Shown here one piece after another: positions 11,101-26,100 of a DNA stretch of 64,000 bases (positions are counted from its first letter, which is position 1; the number at the start of each line of letters is the position of its first letter). Origin of the DNA: Amblyomma americanum (Eukaryota; Arthropoda; Arachnida; Ixodida; Ixodidae). The notes under the pieces are model-generated. The model saw nothing but the letters and a program-made list of their open reading frames with translations. It searched no databases and was not told where the DNA came from. The DNA lies in contig NW_027526485.1 in NCBI RefSeq assembly GCF_052857255.1, positions 2,108,001 to 2,172,000 of the forward strand, in the 5' to 3' direction. The position numbers and the translations under genes were made by a program.

Positions 11101-14100
11101 AACCAAAACTAGCCCGCCAGTCTCGTGATTGGTTGAGTTGGCCATCACAGTGGCAAGGTGTAAGTGCAGGCTGCCTCAGACACTCCGGAGTGCTACACCC
11201 ACCGAAAGAAAGATGCTCTCTGCTGCATTGCGTGCATCTGTGTCTCGCTGCAACGTGCGCGTACTGTAGAAATAGGCTCCATGGTTATGAAAGAAGCTGT
11301 TTCATGTTATCAAGAGCAACTGCACACTGTAGAACAAACTGCTAATCATGCTAACATACACATCGGCGAAAGTGATACAAGCGTGTGGCTTTCAGTGCAC
11401 AGTGTGCTGTCGTGAAGCTTATACGTTAGGCTTCAAAGGATCCTCAAAAGTAAACATGCAGCAGTGACTCTCTGACGTATTTGATTCAATACCACATCTA
11501 AACGAAAAATTGCACGTGTATTGCTCATCAAATGGCGCACTATACTGTTGACTATCACGCGTTTATTGACTAACTATGCAGTAAGTATGATAAGAGACGA
11601 ACCCTGTGACTGACTCTGCTGTGGTCATTGCGATTTCTGTGTTCGTGAATTGTTTCCGGTGTGTTGTAAGCGGAAAACAATGGTCTGCCGCCTGCTGGCT
11701 CTGTGTGCTGCTGTTTGGGATGGGATACCTGCCACAAAAGCTTGCGTCAAGTGGACGCTGCCGATGTGTGGCCGCGCATGACACCGAAAAATGGGACATG
11801 TGCCTCAAGTCCACTTCTGGTCTGGCATGTGCACTAATGCCACGACTTTTACAAGAACACCGTACTTGAATGCGACAGTTCAGTAATTCAGTGCAGCATG
11901 TACATTGCACGTGATACGCAATTTTTAATTATGCCTTTTATTTCTTATAGGCACATAACGTGAACTAGGACTTAAAATGTGCGTTGGTAATTTTTTTTTT
12001 AAAAACAATCTTCAAAAGAAAGTGCTTGTTACATTTGTTCTTCAGGTGATAGAGCAAAAGAACTTGTCACACTAAAACTGCCAGTTTTAGTGTGACAAGT
12101 TCTTTTGCTCTAAACTGCCAGTTTTAGTGTGACACCACGAAGCGACCCTGAGACTGAGACCACGAAGCGACAGACGCTGTTCATCATTTCGCAGGGCTGT
12201 CGCATGTACGGAGGCATCCACAATGTCAGATGGAGGAAGCCCTGTACCAGCGCAGGGAGTCTATAAGGGAGAAAACTGATAATCTTGACAAACATGCAAC
12301 AGCTGGTTGAACCTTCTGCGTGGATAAGTGCATGTACCGTTAATATATATCGCATCTGTATGCTTCCGCTTGAACAAGCACTAGAATGAAAAGTGTGTGC
12401 TGGCATCTCACACGCTGGGAAACTGTTTTCTTTACTCAGCCCGGTGGTTCATGCATGTGCTACTGCTCAGACATATCTCGAAAGACATTTGCCCTTCCAC
12501 TGTGCAGGAAACAAAGACCACACGCTCACATACATATGCATGCTTACGCATGTCTCCATGAGCCTGAAATGACAGAATAAAAAAGACTGCAATTTCATAA
12601 CGGCCACTGCCTGCACAAAGTAGCTGATTCGACAGCTCAAGTAAGAATGAAACTGCCTCACTGACCACCTAGCGAGCACAACAGAGCGTGAATGCCACTG
12701 GGAGCTCGTGGTTCTGAACCTGCTCCATACAACGACCACATGCAGCTTGAGTGCACAGAATGCAAAATGAAAGGTTCAGCACTCGTGTTTGCACCTAGCC
12801 TTTCTCTCCATCATCTGTTTTGTTGTGGGACTTGCGAGAGACTTCGCACTTTTGGCTATGTTCGCCGCACTGTTTTCCTTGTATTTCGGCAGTAATTGTC
12901 CATTGACGGCGAAAGAGTTCCTTAAGAAAGCATATAAGTACGTCACCTTCTGCAATTGTACGAATGGTGGGCTCGGTAGCTGTGCATCAGCGCAGGCTAC
13001 TAATCCGCTACTTTTCACAATGCAGGCGTTTGCCTTCGCTGTGCAACTGCTTTTCACCGCTCTACCGTCTGCCTCCTGTAGATCAGTTTCGACCGCCGCC
13101 CCGAAGTTCATTGAAAAAGGACTTTTTTATCCGCCTGCCCCATCACCGTTGCTGCCCCATCGCCTACCCTCATCGTCGCCAGAGGACGTCATCTTGGACC
13201 ATCAGTGGCCAGTCCCATCACCAAGAACATCATCTGATAATTCTGTCAGCCATATAAAGCCCCTGCTGTCATTGCCGCCGCTCAGTGGGCTCGGTAGCTG
13301 TGCATCAGCGCAGGCTACTAATCCGCTACTTTTCACATTGCAGGTGTTTGCCTTCGCTGTGCAACTGCTTTTTGCCGCTCTTCCGTCTGCCTCCTGTACG
13401 TTAGTTTCGACTGCCGCCCCGAAGTTCCTTGAAAAAGGCCTTTTTCATCCGACTGCCCCATCACCGTTGCTGCCCCATCACCTACCCTCATCGTCGGAAG
13501 AGGACGTCATCTTGGACCATCAGTGGCCAGTCCCATCACCAAGAACATCATCTGATAATTCTGTTAGCCATATAAAGCCCCTGCTGTCATTGCCGGCGCT
13601 CTGCGGGCTCGGTAGCTGTGCATCAGCGCAGGCTACTAATCCGCTACTTTTCACAATGCAGGTTAGTAATAAGTTTTCCCTATTTGTTAAAAAAACCAGT
13701 AACTACTTTTTAATGCCGCTGGCGAGCCCTCAGTACTACTGTAGTATTGCTGCCGAGTGTTCACGTGTTCTTCGTTTTCTTTTACTATTGTCAGGCGATG
13801 TTGAAACTAACCCAGGCCCCGACCATTACGACACCATACTTTCCGAGCTCCAGAAGCTAACTACCGGACAAGCTACATTAATTTCTGATCTGCAGGACAT
13901 TAAACACCAACTGAAAACTACCAGAACAACCTTGACCGACTTAAACAAGCGCATGGACACTCTAGAATCACACTACCCCACACTTTCTACTCTCCATTCT
14001 GAAATTGACGCCCTGAAAACTTTAAACACTGAACTTGCCTGCAAGATCGACAAACTGGCAGCACGTATGGACGATGCAGAAAATCGGTCTCGCTGTAACA

Positions 14101-17100
14101 ATCTCATATTTTACAATATTCCTGACACTAACCCCACTGAAACGTATGCAGACTCGGAAGAAACAGTCATTCGCCATTGCTCCACTCAACTAGGTTTCGC
14201 CATCGAACCCAATCTAATCGAGCGTGACCACCGCCTAGGGTGCCACTCTACTGATCGCACAGGCCAATCATCGTTAAATTCACCTCATCAAAAACTAAAG
14301 AAAGCACCCTTTCCTTAGGCAATAAGCTGAAAGGCACCAACTACAGTATTGGCGAAAACTTCTCCTTTCCCGTTCGTAACACCCGCAAACATCTTGTAGC
14401 CTTTGCCAAATCGGTATCCGATAAGTTCTCTTTGCGCTTCAAAACATTACATATTGGTCCTAAACGCTACATATTCGATGAATCATCACAGACAGTAAAA
14501 GAGGTAAAATACCAACCATCTCAGCTCCTGCTGACAGATCGTTCTAAGCATGTACGCCAAGAAGCCCTTCCATTGTCAGCAATCTTTACTAACGTGTGCA
14601 GTTTCATTTCAAAACGCGACATTGTTTCCCATATCGTCACTTCATCTGCAAGTAACATACTAGTCTTGACAGAAACGTGGCTAAACAGCGATAGTTCTGA
14701 TAGTGAAGTGCTTGCCGACTTGCCCAATTTCTGTGTTTTTGCAAAGATCGCCCAGATCGAAGGGGAGGAGGGGTACTGATTGCCACCGCTCCAGATCTAT
14801 CATGCTCAGCCATTAGCCTTTCATTAGATATAGAAATATTAAGGGTTTTATGCCATGCTTCACCTAAATCTGTTGTGATCGGAGTTTGCTACAGGCCTCC
14901 GAAAAGCCCAGATTTCCCTCGAAAACTTAAAAACGCATTGAATGAAATTAAAGCTAAACACCCTAACACATGCACTCTCCTATTCGGAGACTTCAGTTCT
15001 CCGAGTATCGACTGGAATAATCTAACTGCTACAGGTAATAAGGATGCTAATTTCTAGACGTTTGCCATAATTTTAACCTAATTCAAACTGTATCCGAGCC
15101 AACTCGTGTAACCGAAGACTGCGCTAATATTCTAGATCTTTTATTAACGGATAACCCTGAATGCATTCATTCCATCACGTATCTACCAGGCGTCAGCGAT
15201 CACCACGTCATACATGCCGGCTTCACGGTTAAACCATCTTTACGCACAACTAAAAGAACTATCAGTTTATACAATAAAGGAAACTATACAGCAATAAATA
15301 ATGAACTTCGCGCATTTTTCTCAGGATTTCAATCTAACTTTGATCAAAGATCCATTCATGATAACTGGTCCTTGTTTAATAGAAAAATCGACGATTTGGT
15401 CGACAGGTTTATTCTGAACATAAATATACGACACCTAACCCTCAAAACCCATGGTTCACAAATACACTCAAACGCCTTGAAAATAAAAAGCGTCTTTTCC
15501 GATCGGCCAAGTTGCCTCCTAGTCAGAACGCTTGGAACAAATATTACGTAGCCGAAAAAACGTACATATCAAGTATTTGAGAAGCCAAGCGCACCTTTTT
15601 CAACTCCGATCTGCCTAAAATGTTGTCAACTAACCCCCGTAGGTTCTGGCAAGTCATCAACCCCCCGCACACACACACTATTTCCCTCACCGATGGTTCG
15701 GGTGCTACTGTATGCGAAACAAAATGCGCGAACATGTTCAACGCAGCCTATTCTTCCGTGTTTACTAACGAAACAGATCCGACATTTCCTCCAGACGCCC
15801 CAGTTATTCAAGATACTATGCCTTCTCTTACATTTTCTTCAGCAGGAATTTCATCACTAATTGAAAACATTAAACTTTCATCCTCTGCTGGAACTGACAA
15901 TATCAACGCTAAAATTAATACCAAAGATATATGTTCATCTCTGTTGTGCTTGTTATTCGCTCAGTCACTCTTCATAGGTCAACTGCCCATAGACTGGAAA
16001 ATTGGGAAGGTCGTTCCAGTCTACAAATCAGGTAACAAGAACTCGCCGCTTAATTACCGTCCCATCTCTCTAACTAGTATTCCCTGCAAAATCATGGAAC
16101 ACGTCATCTATACCCATGTCATGGCATTCTTTGATTCGAACAACTTTTTTCAACCTGCTCAGCACGGGTTTCGCCGGGGTTTTTCCTGCGAGACCCAACT
16201 TGCTACGTTCATTCATGATCTGCATGCTAACCTTGAGTGTAATCTACAGACTGACATCGTATTTTTAGATTTTGCGAAAGCCTTTGATAAAGTACCCCAT
16301 AAATGCCCGCTGATAAAACTTTACCAATTAAATTTGCACCCCCATATTTTGAAGTGGATTCGAGAGTTTTTAACTAATTGTTCACAGTTTGTCTCCGTTA
16401 ACAATAAGAACTCTAACTCACTCTTAGTAACGTCGGGCGTTCCACAGGGATCTGTGCTTGGCCCACTACTGTTTCTCATATGCATTAATGATCTGCCTTC
16501 AAACGTAACATCTAACATACGCATGTTCGCTGACGGCTGTGTACTTTAACGTGCTACTCTTACGACCGCTGACCAATCTTCTCTTCAAAATGATCTTAGT
16601 GCTGTTCAGGAGTGGTGTCATAAGTGGCTAATGGAACTTAACCCACGTAAATGTAATCTTTTGTCCATCAGCCGCCACCGTAATCCTCTAATCTTCTCTT
16701 ACATAATACCAGAAGTTCCCATACAACTAGTTCAGTCATACAAGTACCAAGGTAAAACAATTTCTAGCGATCTTTCTTGGAGCTTGCATGTTACTAACAT
16801 AATATCGTCAGCAAACAAGACACTAGGTTTCCTCAAGCGCCATCTTCACCATGCTCCCCAAAATAACATGTAAATTTATTAGCTTACAAATCATTTGTGA
16901 GGTCCAAACTAGAATTTGCATCGCCCATTTGGAATCCTCATCAAGCTTACCTCATCAATGCCCTCAAATCTGTTCAAAATCGCACTGCTCGCTTCATTTA
17001 TTCATCGTACTCCAATGACATCAGCGTTTCCTCCTTAAAAACAGCATCCAGATTATCGGCCTTATCACTCCGCCGTTGCAATGCCAGCCTGTCTTTATTT

Positions 17101-20100
17101 GACAAATTCTTCCACAGCCCTATGCACATCGCACCTTATATTCTTCCCCCAGCACGCATATCTCATCGCACCAGCCATCACCTACAAGTTGCCCGTCCAC
17201 GCTCACGCACCGTCACTTTTTCTAATTTTTTCTTTCCTCGTGCAGCCGCAGACTGGAACAGCCTTCCAAACAACGTTGCCATCATCACTTGCCCAAGTCT
17301 TTTCGCTGAAAATGTAAAAACTTTCCTGTTATTGTGAATCTGTGCTTTCAATTGTTGCCACCGATTATGTAACACCCCTCTTTTGGGGCCTTTAAGGTAA
17401 TAAAATGAAATGAAATATGGAAGTGGTGGCGCCACGTGTGTAGCGCTTTTACTTAATTTCCTGGCTTATTAAAGCTTTGTTTCCAGCAAAAATTACATAC
17501 CTATATTTGGCATTATGTGATGCTAACCTATCAGTAAAGCCTGACTTAGTATTCCCCTTTAACTAATCAAATTTCAGGTTTGCTGTGTACATGAGAAGAA
17601 ACGGAACGATGAGCAAAACTTTGCCCACACACAGGCAATTTCAATGCTCAAATTTCTGCTCTGACAGCACTCAGAAAACCATATCCAGTTTGAAAAACAA
17701 ATGGGCACTGCAGTGTCTTTCAGGCGAGGTGCCTGCTGTACAGACCGAACATGGCAAACGCTGGTGCATTCCTTTTGCACGCCACAACAGTTACAAATGT
17801 TTCGTGTTCACTAGCAGTAATGCATGCTGCATTTGCTTCTCTGTTGTGTACACTGCCAAGAACAACATAACGGACCATGTATTTCTGCGAGAAAGGTAAA
17901 AGCATTCCTGCAAAGGTGACGGATCTAACCATTTGGGTGAAGTGCTAAAAACAGCCGTCCCTGGTGCTAATTGTGCGGTGTCCGTTGATGTTGAAGAATT
18001 ATTTATTCTGTTCCCCATGGCGAACTTTTCAGTGCTGTAAGGGAGCTCATCGAAGCTGGTGACGTGGTAGACTTCCAGAACTCTTGTGGTGTGTCTGTGG
18101 ATTCCTTTTTGGAGCTGCTCAGGTTCTATTTAAGTTCAACCATTGTCTCATTTGATGGTAAATTTTATGTTCAAAGTAAAGGTATCTGTATTGGTTCCAG
18201 TGCTGCGCCACTGCTGTGCGAAATCTTTCTGGCCAGTTTAGATCAAGTGCTCAAACGCAAGTTGACCCATGCCTTCATTTCTAGTGTGTTTAGATACGTA
18301 GATGATTTTCTTATCATTTTAAAACTTTCACCTAATGAAGTTCTAGCTGACGTGGCAAATGAGCTTTTGGCTGTGTTCTATAGATGTTCACATTCTCTCA
18401 ATTTTAGAACGGCAGATTGGGCTAGTTGGGCACAATTTTCTTTTTGATATGGCCGCTTTAGTTCATCAGATTTCTTCTACATTGGGCTCTTTTCTTTCAT
18501 CCATGAGCAAGCAAAATGCAGCCATAACCTGCGTGAACCTCATCGCTATTTCCACTTGCAAGGCCAGGATCCTCTCGTTCCATATCAAAAAGAAAATTGT
18601 GCCGTTCGAAGTGCGAGTGTTGTTCGGCCCTGTGGAGCCGTCTTGGGGGCATGTTCGGCGTATGTGCAAGATTCTGAAGTCAGAACTCTGGAGACAAGTG
18701 CGTCTTTTCCAAGACTGGCAAGGTGTGTTCGCGCCCCAGAGGCCACATTCGACGGGGGTGAGCTGCAGATATTATGAGTACAAAAAGCTCGCTGCACAAT
18801 CGGCTGAATTCCTATGGCACCAGTACCGTCTGCGCCTTCCAGTAAGGAAGAAGGAAGTGAAGTCGTCTACGACCAACGTCACCGTTCTCGGAGGTGCTTG
18901 CATCTCGTCTCAGGACTTGAAGGTCCTACAGAAGGGTCCCAAATTCAGCTTTCAACCACCTTCAAACAAGTACCAGCTCCTGGCTATGGTGCGGCAGTTG
19001 GCACAACGAGTACCAGAGCAAGACAAGGCACGAGTCATTGGGGATGGCGTCGATGTTCTACGTCGCTGTGGGGCCTCGCTCACACATGCTAAGCCTCCCA
19101 TAGTGTCCATCGCTAAACGCCTCAAGGAGGGTAACCTTATGGCTCTGCAAAGCGACAAAGAAGGCGGATTTGTCATCCTCCCTGACCACTTGTACAAGGA
19201 GAAGGCTGAGGTAGCGCTCGAAAAGAATTTCAAGAAGGTTCAATTCCGCCCCAGCAGACAGAAAACTTTGGCTTTGAAGCTGCTGACAAGTTTCCAGCTC
19301 GACAGAATAAGATCATCGGCGGAAAAGGCCCGAGACTGCTTCTTGGAAGTCTTCTTCACAGGCAAAACCCATAAGCCTGACTGCCCTCTGAGGACCATCA
19401 TCTCGGAAAAAGGTACGTGGCAGGCTGAAGTTGGTGCCTACCTACAACGCCACTTGAATGGCCTACCTTTAGATGACCCTTTTCTGGTAAGGAACTCGTC
19501 AGAGGTGTTACAGCGATTCAAAGGCAGTTCAGACGCTACGACTGGCTTTACAATTGACGTTGAAGACTTGTTTTATTCCGTTCCGCACGGTGGTCTATAC
19601 GCAGCGGTGCGCGACGTGATCCAACAGTCGGGTGAAGTGCGTTTCCAGAACAGCTCGGGTGTGAGCAGCGACAATTTCCTTCGCCTTCTTCAGTTCTACC
19701 TTGAATCTACTGTTGTTCAGTACAGCGGTCAGTACTTCGTGCAAAGGAATGGCGTATGCATCGGGTCATCAATCGCGCCAGTCCTGTGTGATATCTACCT
19801 GGCGGCAGCCGATAAGCGCATTAGCCAGGTTCTCCCGGGTGAAGTGGTCCATTCGGTCTTCCGGTATGCGGATGATTTTATGATCGTCCTCAGAAGTTGC
19901 CCACCTGGTTCGTTGGAGCGTGTCATTCTTGAAATTGTCGCCCTTTTCAAGTCCCATTTTGGGGGTCTGAACTTTACCTGTGAACCGCCGAGAGGCAAGG
20001 ATGTTCAGTTTTTGGACGTACTTTTTAGTTTTGAACAAACCCACCTCTGTTGGACGTACAACCCTCGCTCTAAGAAAGGTCTTCTTCCGCATGACAGCGC

Positions 20101-23100
20101 TCACTCGAAATTGATCAAGCGAGGCATTGTTTCTTCTGCCATCCAGGCAGCGCTCACAAAAAGCTGTCCCCATTCGATGCAGAGCAGTGTTAACAACCAA
20201 GTCCAACGTCTGTACAGTGCTGGCTACTCACCAACACTAGTGAGTAGCGTTTCAGAGACTCTTCTCCAGAAATTGAAAGTGCAAGGCAAAGACGCAGGCA
20301 AACTAGAACAGGCCAAACGACCTCCTTTGGCCGTCATCCCGTATCTTCACAAGTTGTCTCACAATTTAAAGAAGGTTGCAAAAAGAAACAACGTAAACCT
20401 TGTCTTCTCAGCCCCGTGCAAATTGTCACAAGTGTGTACACTGCTGACAAAGCAAAAGAAAAAGGTTTGCCCTATTAGACATGTAAAACCACTCACACAT
20501 TGTGCTACTTGTGTCATTTACGAGATTCCCTTGAAGTGTGGACGCGTGTATATTGGGCAAACCGGCAGGTGTCTCAACGAGAGATTGTTTGAACACCGCC
20601 GTAGGGTCCGTAACAAAAGCGGCGGGCACCTGGACGACCATTGCAAGTCTTGCAAAGGCTGCGAACCATGTTACACGCGCACGGTTGTCAGAGCACGGGC
20701 GCAGACAGAAAATGAAAGGGTCATCATTGAGGCAAGGATGATAGCCAAAGCTGGAGACAAGTGCGTCAGCACGCCTTCAATTTTACTTACAGACAAGGAG
20801 TCCAGTTTTCTAGGCCCACTTTAAACACGTCTTTTTTATTCACGTCTGCTTTTAATTCTTGTTCTAGAGAACTTTCAACTTTTTTGACTCAGTTTGACTG
20901 TGAACGGTTGACTCAGCTTTTGCGTTGCGTTTTGTATTGTTTTGTTATGCGTTTGGCCCCGACCCTGCTTTTAGCTTCGACTTTTACTTATTGTTCGGTG
21001 ACTATTTTGTTCTTGTCGTCTTCGTTTTGCCTCGTGCTGCATTGGCGGCAAAGGTCGCTGACTGTTCATTTTCCATGCGTGCACTTTACGGTCCTCTCGG
21101 TTTTATCGGTTCTTGGCTGACTTTGCGTTACCCAGATATGTATCACTTTGATATTGTGTACTTCGTTTTGTTTTTTTGTATTAGATAGTTGAACGCGTTT
21201 GCTATTTTCTTGGTCACGTGGGTGTTGGACTGCGTTATATAAGCTGCTCATCTTTCTGAATAAATGTGTTGGTAGTCAGCGCCCTGTCCTGTCCACTTCT
21301 GTTCGTCCTTGTTTTTTTCGCGCTGCATTCTTTTACCAAGCCTGGATGTGCCACAAGATGCTAGCACAGGGTTGTAGGAAAAGCTAGAAATGACTGCTTG
21401 TGAAGGGCACTACCAGGTACATTTATTTATTTATCAAGTATTGCCGGCCTCAGTGCGAGGCCTTATGTTAACATGTAACAATTCATTTTTGAACACAAGA
21501 GAACAACAAAAAGCATAAAACAGCACAAACAATGCATGGGCAAAATATAAATTCAAATCTGTAGTTTAGAACACTAAAATAAGCGAACAATAAATGCGGA
21601 ATGTGCAGTGGTCTGGTACAAAAGTAAGAAAATTAGTTATTTTAATACTGACAAGATGAAGAGTGAGAACGGAGTGAAATGGGAGTAAGATATGACAATG
21701 TTCATTCAAAGTGTGTTATTCACGGTATCTGGACCTTTCAATTTTGCACTACATTCACTTATGTCGGCAAATTGACTAGTGGCAAAACGGTGCCGTTTCA
21801 TCGTCGCAGCTCAGCAAAGAGCACGACGACTGGTAGGAGCGCACAGAACTGGTCTGTCTGCTGGCGGGCTATAACATTCATGCTGAAAGGTACACAGATT
21901 ATACTGGGACTAAAAAAAAAAGAATCAAGAAAAATGTGTCCCAGTCCGCAGTCCAATACTAACTTCTATTGGCCATATTTTTTTTTGCACCAACTGAAAG
22001 CAAACAAATACTCGAATGCCGTGTGGAAAAACCTGGCAGAACGGTTTAAAACTACGTACATAACTTTTCGGTATGGTGATTTCACTGCATCTGCAAACCC
22101 TTACATGAGAGACCCAATGAATGCAAACATAAATCGACATGCATAGGTTTTATTAAAGCTATGGCTGAAAGCAGTAAGGTGCTTTCAAGAATACTATAAA
22201 TAAAATAAGACTGCTGATGTACCAGCGACTGCTTTCTGCAGCAGCAGCACTGCTGATGACAGGCCACATGCAGCATATTGTGGCAGTTCAGAACACTTGA
22301 AAAGATGATGAGAAAGCAACCATGCAAGAAAATGCAACCAGTTGCAAGAGAAAATAAAAAAAAAATTCCTCCAGCAAAAACAGTGTTACGTATTGCACTT
22401 GGTCCTGTGGTTATATATCCACTCCAAGTAGCGCAGTCCTGCTACTTGCAGAGCTGTGAAGTTTTAACATAGAAAGGTGCAACCATAAGTTCTAGCCTGA
22501 CTTTATTTGCAGTGCAAATTCCTGCCAAAACCATGAGTTGTGCCCTCACTGCTGTTATCACAGGAAAAGGTCTACACTCACACGATCTCCAAGTGGTGTG
22601 CACAATCAAATGTTTTTTGAGCTGCTACAGGTATGCTGCTTGTGAAGCTGGCCAGCAAATGAATGGTGGCCTCACACTATCAGGGACTGTACTCACCTCC
22701 AAAACTGGAGTCCGTTGGCGGAGCTGCGGACTGGATGTCGGCGTCACCAGGTGCAGCATTCTTGTCCACCCAGCACTTCTTGTGCTCATCCCACACAATC
22801 TGCAGCCAAGAGGAGACAGTACAGCACGAGCACCAAGACCCAGCCGACCCACCACCAGTGCATGCACAGCCAGGTGCCCAGCTTGGCAAAACACGAGCGT
22901 AGCATGCTGCGCAGAGCATGAGCTTGATCAAGGCCACCTGGCTACCAAGCATCGAGCAGCCTGAGCAAAGAGGAAATGCAGTAGGCAGAAAAGATTCCAC
23001 TATAGCCCGGGCTGAATGGTCCCCTGGTATCAGACCACAATCTTTCAGTAGACGCCACGAGACTGCACCTTGTTTATTAAAACGAGCGGAGTACCAACAC

Positions 23101-26100
23101 TGTCTACTACTGAGGCATGAAAAGTCAAGCTCAGCTGTTGCTTATGTAAACCTACACTCAAAAGAATACCCAGTTCAGGCAAATGCAACTCACCAATGCC
23201 ATTTTGACCAATGGTTCAATCTCTAGCATCCCCACAAGCACACAGCTGCCAGAGCATTATCCATTTTCCCAAAGCCATCCTGAGGTATATTGCTGGCCTT
23301 AATATAATACACAGTGGCATCCATGCTGCTAACCTAGCAGTGCTGTTCGAGGAAAAAGCGGGCATTAAATGGGATGTAGGGCTTAGTGAACTTAGGAGGA
23401 CAGGTGAGGCGTATACAGCACTAAAGGATGGACACATACTGTGCTATCACGGATAGACGAGAACTAGGTGTGGGATTCCTCATTAATCAAGATATAGCTG
23501 GCAACGTAGAGGAGCTCTATAGTATTAACGAGAGGGTAGCAGCTATTGTAATTAGGCTCAATAGGAGGTACAGGGTCGGTCAAAAGTTCCCAGGCCACAG
23601 GGTCTGCTTTTGAGCAGTATAATAAGGCAGACACGACACCCCCAAAGCTCAAAATATCCATAGAAGGCAGAAGAGGTATCGTTCTATACCCTGCGAACCT
23701 TGATAGTTTTATTGGCACCTTAAATGCCACGATATAACGATAATAAGCAAACCCTTTGGCCTGGGAACTTTTGACTTACACTGTACATGTTGAAAGTGCT
23801 GCAGGCCTACGTGCCTACATCAAGCCATGATGACCAGACCGTTGAAAGCTTCTATGAAGACGTGGAATCGGCAATGAATAAAGTAAAATCACACTACACT
23901 GTACTGATGGGCGACTTCAATGCGAATGTGGGCAAATGGCAGGCTGGCGACCACGCGGTAGGCGACTATGGGATAGGCTCTAGGAATGGCAGGGGAGAGT
24001 TATTAGTCGAATTCGCAGATAGAGATAATTTACGCATCATGAATACCTTCTTCCTCAAGCGAGAGAGCAGGAAGTGGACCTGGAAGAGCCCCAATGGTGA
24101 GACTAAAAATGAGACTTCATACTATGCGCTCACCTTGGTATCATGTGTTGTAGCAACCGCAGAATTGTAAGGTCTCGAATTAGCTTAGACTTGAAGAGGG
24201 AACGGAAGAAGCTACTGAAGAGGAAGTCCATTAACGAGTTAGCGGTAAGAGGGAAAATACAGGATTTCAGGATATCGCTGCAGAACAGATATTCAGCTTT
24301 AACTGAGGAAGATGATCTTAATGTTCATACAATGAACGATAATTTGACGACTATCATTATGGAGTGCACAGTAGAAATCGGCGGTAGGACGGCTTGACAG
24401 GATACCGGCAAGCTATCTCAGGTGATGAAAGATCTGATTAAGAAACGCCAAAGCCTGAGGCCGTCTAACCCTACCAACAGAATAGAACTAGCAGAACTAT
24501 CAAAGTTAATAAATAAGCGCAAGGGTAGCCGACATAAGGACGTTTAATATGGAGAGAATCGAGCATGCTCTAAACAATGGAGGTAGTGTTGTGTTGGGTT
24601 TTATGGGACATAGGCAACTGAGGCCATCATGCGCGAAGAACAAGGTATAGGGAAAGTCTTTTGTTGAATATTATAGAAAAGTAAAAATAATCCCTGGCGT
24701 AAAGGCCCTCAAACATTAATACTACCTAGTGAACACATACACAAATTGTAGAAATGGCTACTACTAGTAGAAAGCTAAAAACATGATAAAAAGCAGTACG
24801 GGATGAAAAGGAATGTATTCGTTATAAAACTGAGTAAAGTACTTTTTCCTTAGTTTTTCCAGTTTCGCACAAGAAATTAAAATGTGGTTAACCGTAACTT
24901 CATGTCCGCATTTTTCGCAGACAGGTTATCTTGTTTTGTCAGTAGGAAATTGAGTGCGAGGTGCGTGTGTCCTATACGAAGACAGTCCATAATCACTTCC
25001 TTAAAACGTTCCTGGTGGGTGCAGGACTTCCATTCACCTATAGCTGGTTTTACGTAGTGTAATTTGTTATTTGGGCACGGCGGACCTGGGTCGAACATGT
25101 CACTTACGAGGACGCTGTTCTAAGTTCTGCAGGTTATCCTGGGTTCCGCCACGTTACGAACTGGACACGTGTGGCCCGATGACATCTGTGGCAGTGATGG
25201 AAATCAACTTCACATCGACAACGCATCGGACTGGCTGTCGTCATTTGATGACACTGTTCTTCCAGCGACGACATTCATCCATCGTACCGTGACGTCATCG
25301 GAGCTTACGGGTACAAATGAGGCGACGCAGGAATTCACCTTCAGTGGGCACAGCGGACCTGGGCCGAACATGTCACTTACAAGGACGCTGTTCTACGTTC
25401 TGCAGGTTATCCTGGGTTCCACCGCGTTACGAACTGGACACGTGTGGCCCGATGACATCTGTGGCAGCGATAGAAATCAACTTCACATCGACAACGCATC
25501 GGACTGACTGTCGTCATTTGATGACACTGTTCTTCCAGCGACGACATTCATCCATCGTACCGTGACGTCATCGGAGCTTACGGGTACAAAAGAGGCGACA
25601 CAGGAATTCACCTTCAGTGGGCACAGCGGACCTGGGCCGAACATGTCACTTACAAGGACGCTGTTCTACGTTCTGCAGGTTATCCTGGGTTCCGCCGTGT
25701 TACGAACTGGACACGTGTGGCCCGATGACATCTGTGGCAGCGATGGAAATCAACTTCACATCGACAACACATCGGACTGGCTGTCGTCATTTGATGACAC
25801 TGTTCTTCCAGCGACGACATTCACCCATCGTACCGTGATGTCATCGGAGCTTACGGGTACAAAAGAGGCGACGCAGGAATTCACCTTCAGTGGGCACGGC
25901 AGACCTGGGCCGAACATGTCACTTACGAGGACGCTGTTCTACGTTCTGCAGGTTATCCTGGGTTCCACCGCGTTACGAACTGGACACGTGTGGCCCGATG
26001 ACATCTGTGGCAGCGATGGAAATCAACTTCACATCGACAACGCATCGGACTGGCTGTCGTCATTTGATGACACTGTTCTTCCAGCGACGACATTCATCCA

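Larger units (their letters stand above)
12969..17415 (+). mobile_element. LINE A, CR1-like non-LTR retrotransposon
   Basis: It has a 5' monomer array (12,969-13,661), an ORF1 with a 2A-like peptide, an ORF2 with AP-endonuclease and RT domains but no RNase H, and a 3' terminus AATAAAATGAAATGAAAT ending near 17,415. Layout and RT blocks ([25 protein letters not shown]) fit the CR1/L2 group. ORF2 has several stops and frameshifts. It sits antisense in the Sec16 intron between exons 22,697 and 10,840. Confidence 0.85.

Noticed and set aside
12969..13661. CRISPR-like array
   Set aside because: Repeat units are 318 bp with no short repeat/spacer pattern; they are LINE 5' monomers in a eukaryotic genome.
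17585..17899. 104-codon plus-strand frame before the PLE remnant
   Set aside because: No similarity to PLE N-termini or any known domain; probably chance.
20825..21345. Hammerhead ribozyme in the PLE 3' region
   Set aside because: Hammerheads are known in some PLEs, but I could not find a CTGATGA core with a matching GAAA and stems near any PLE end here.
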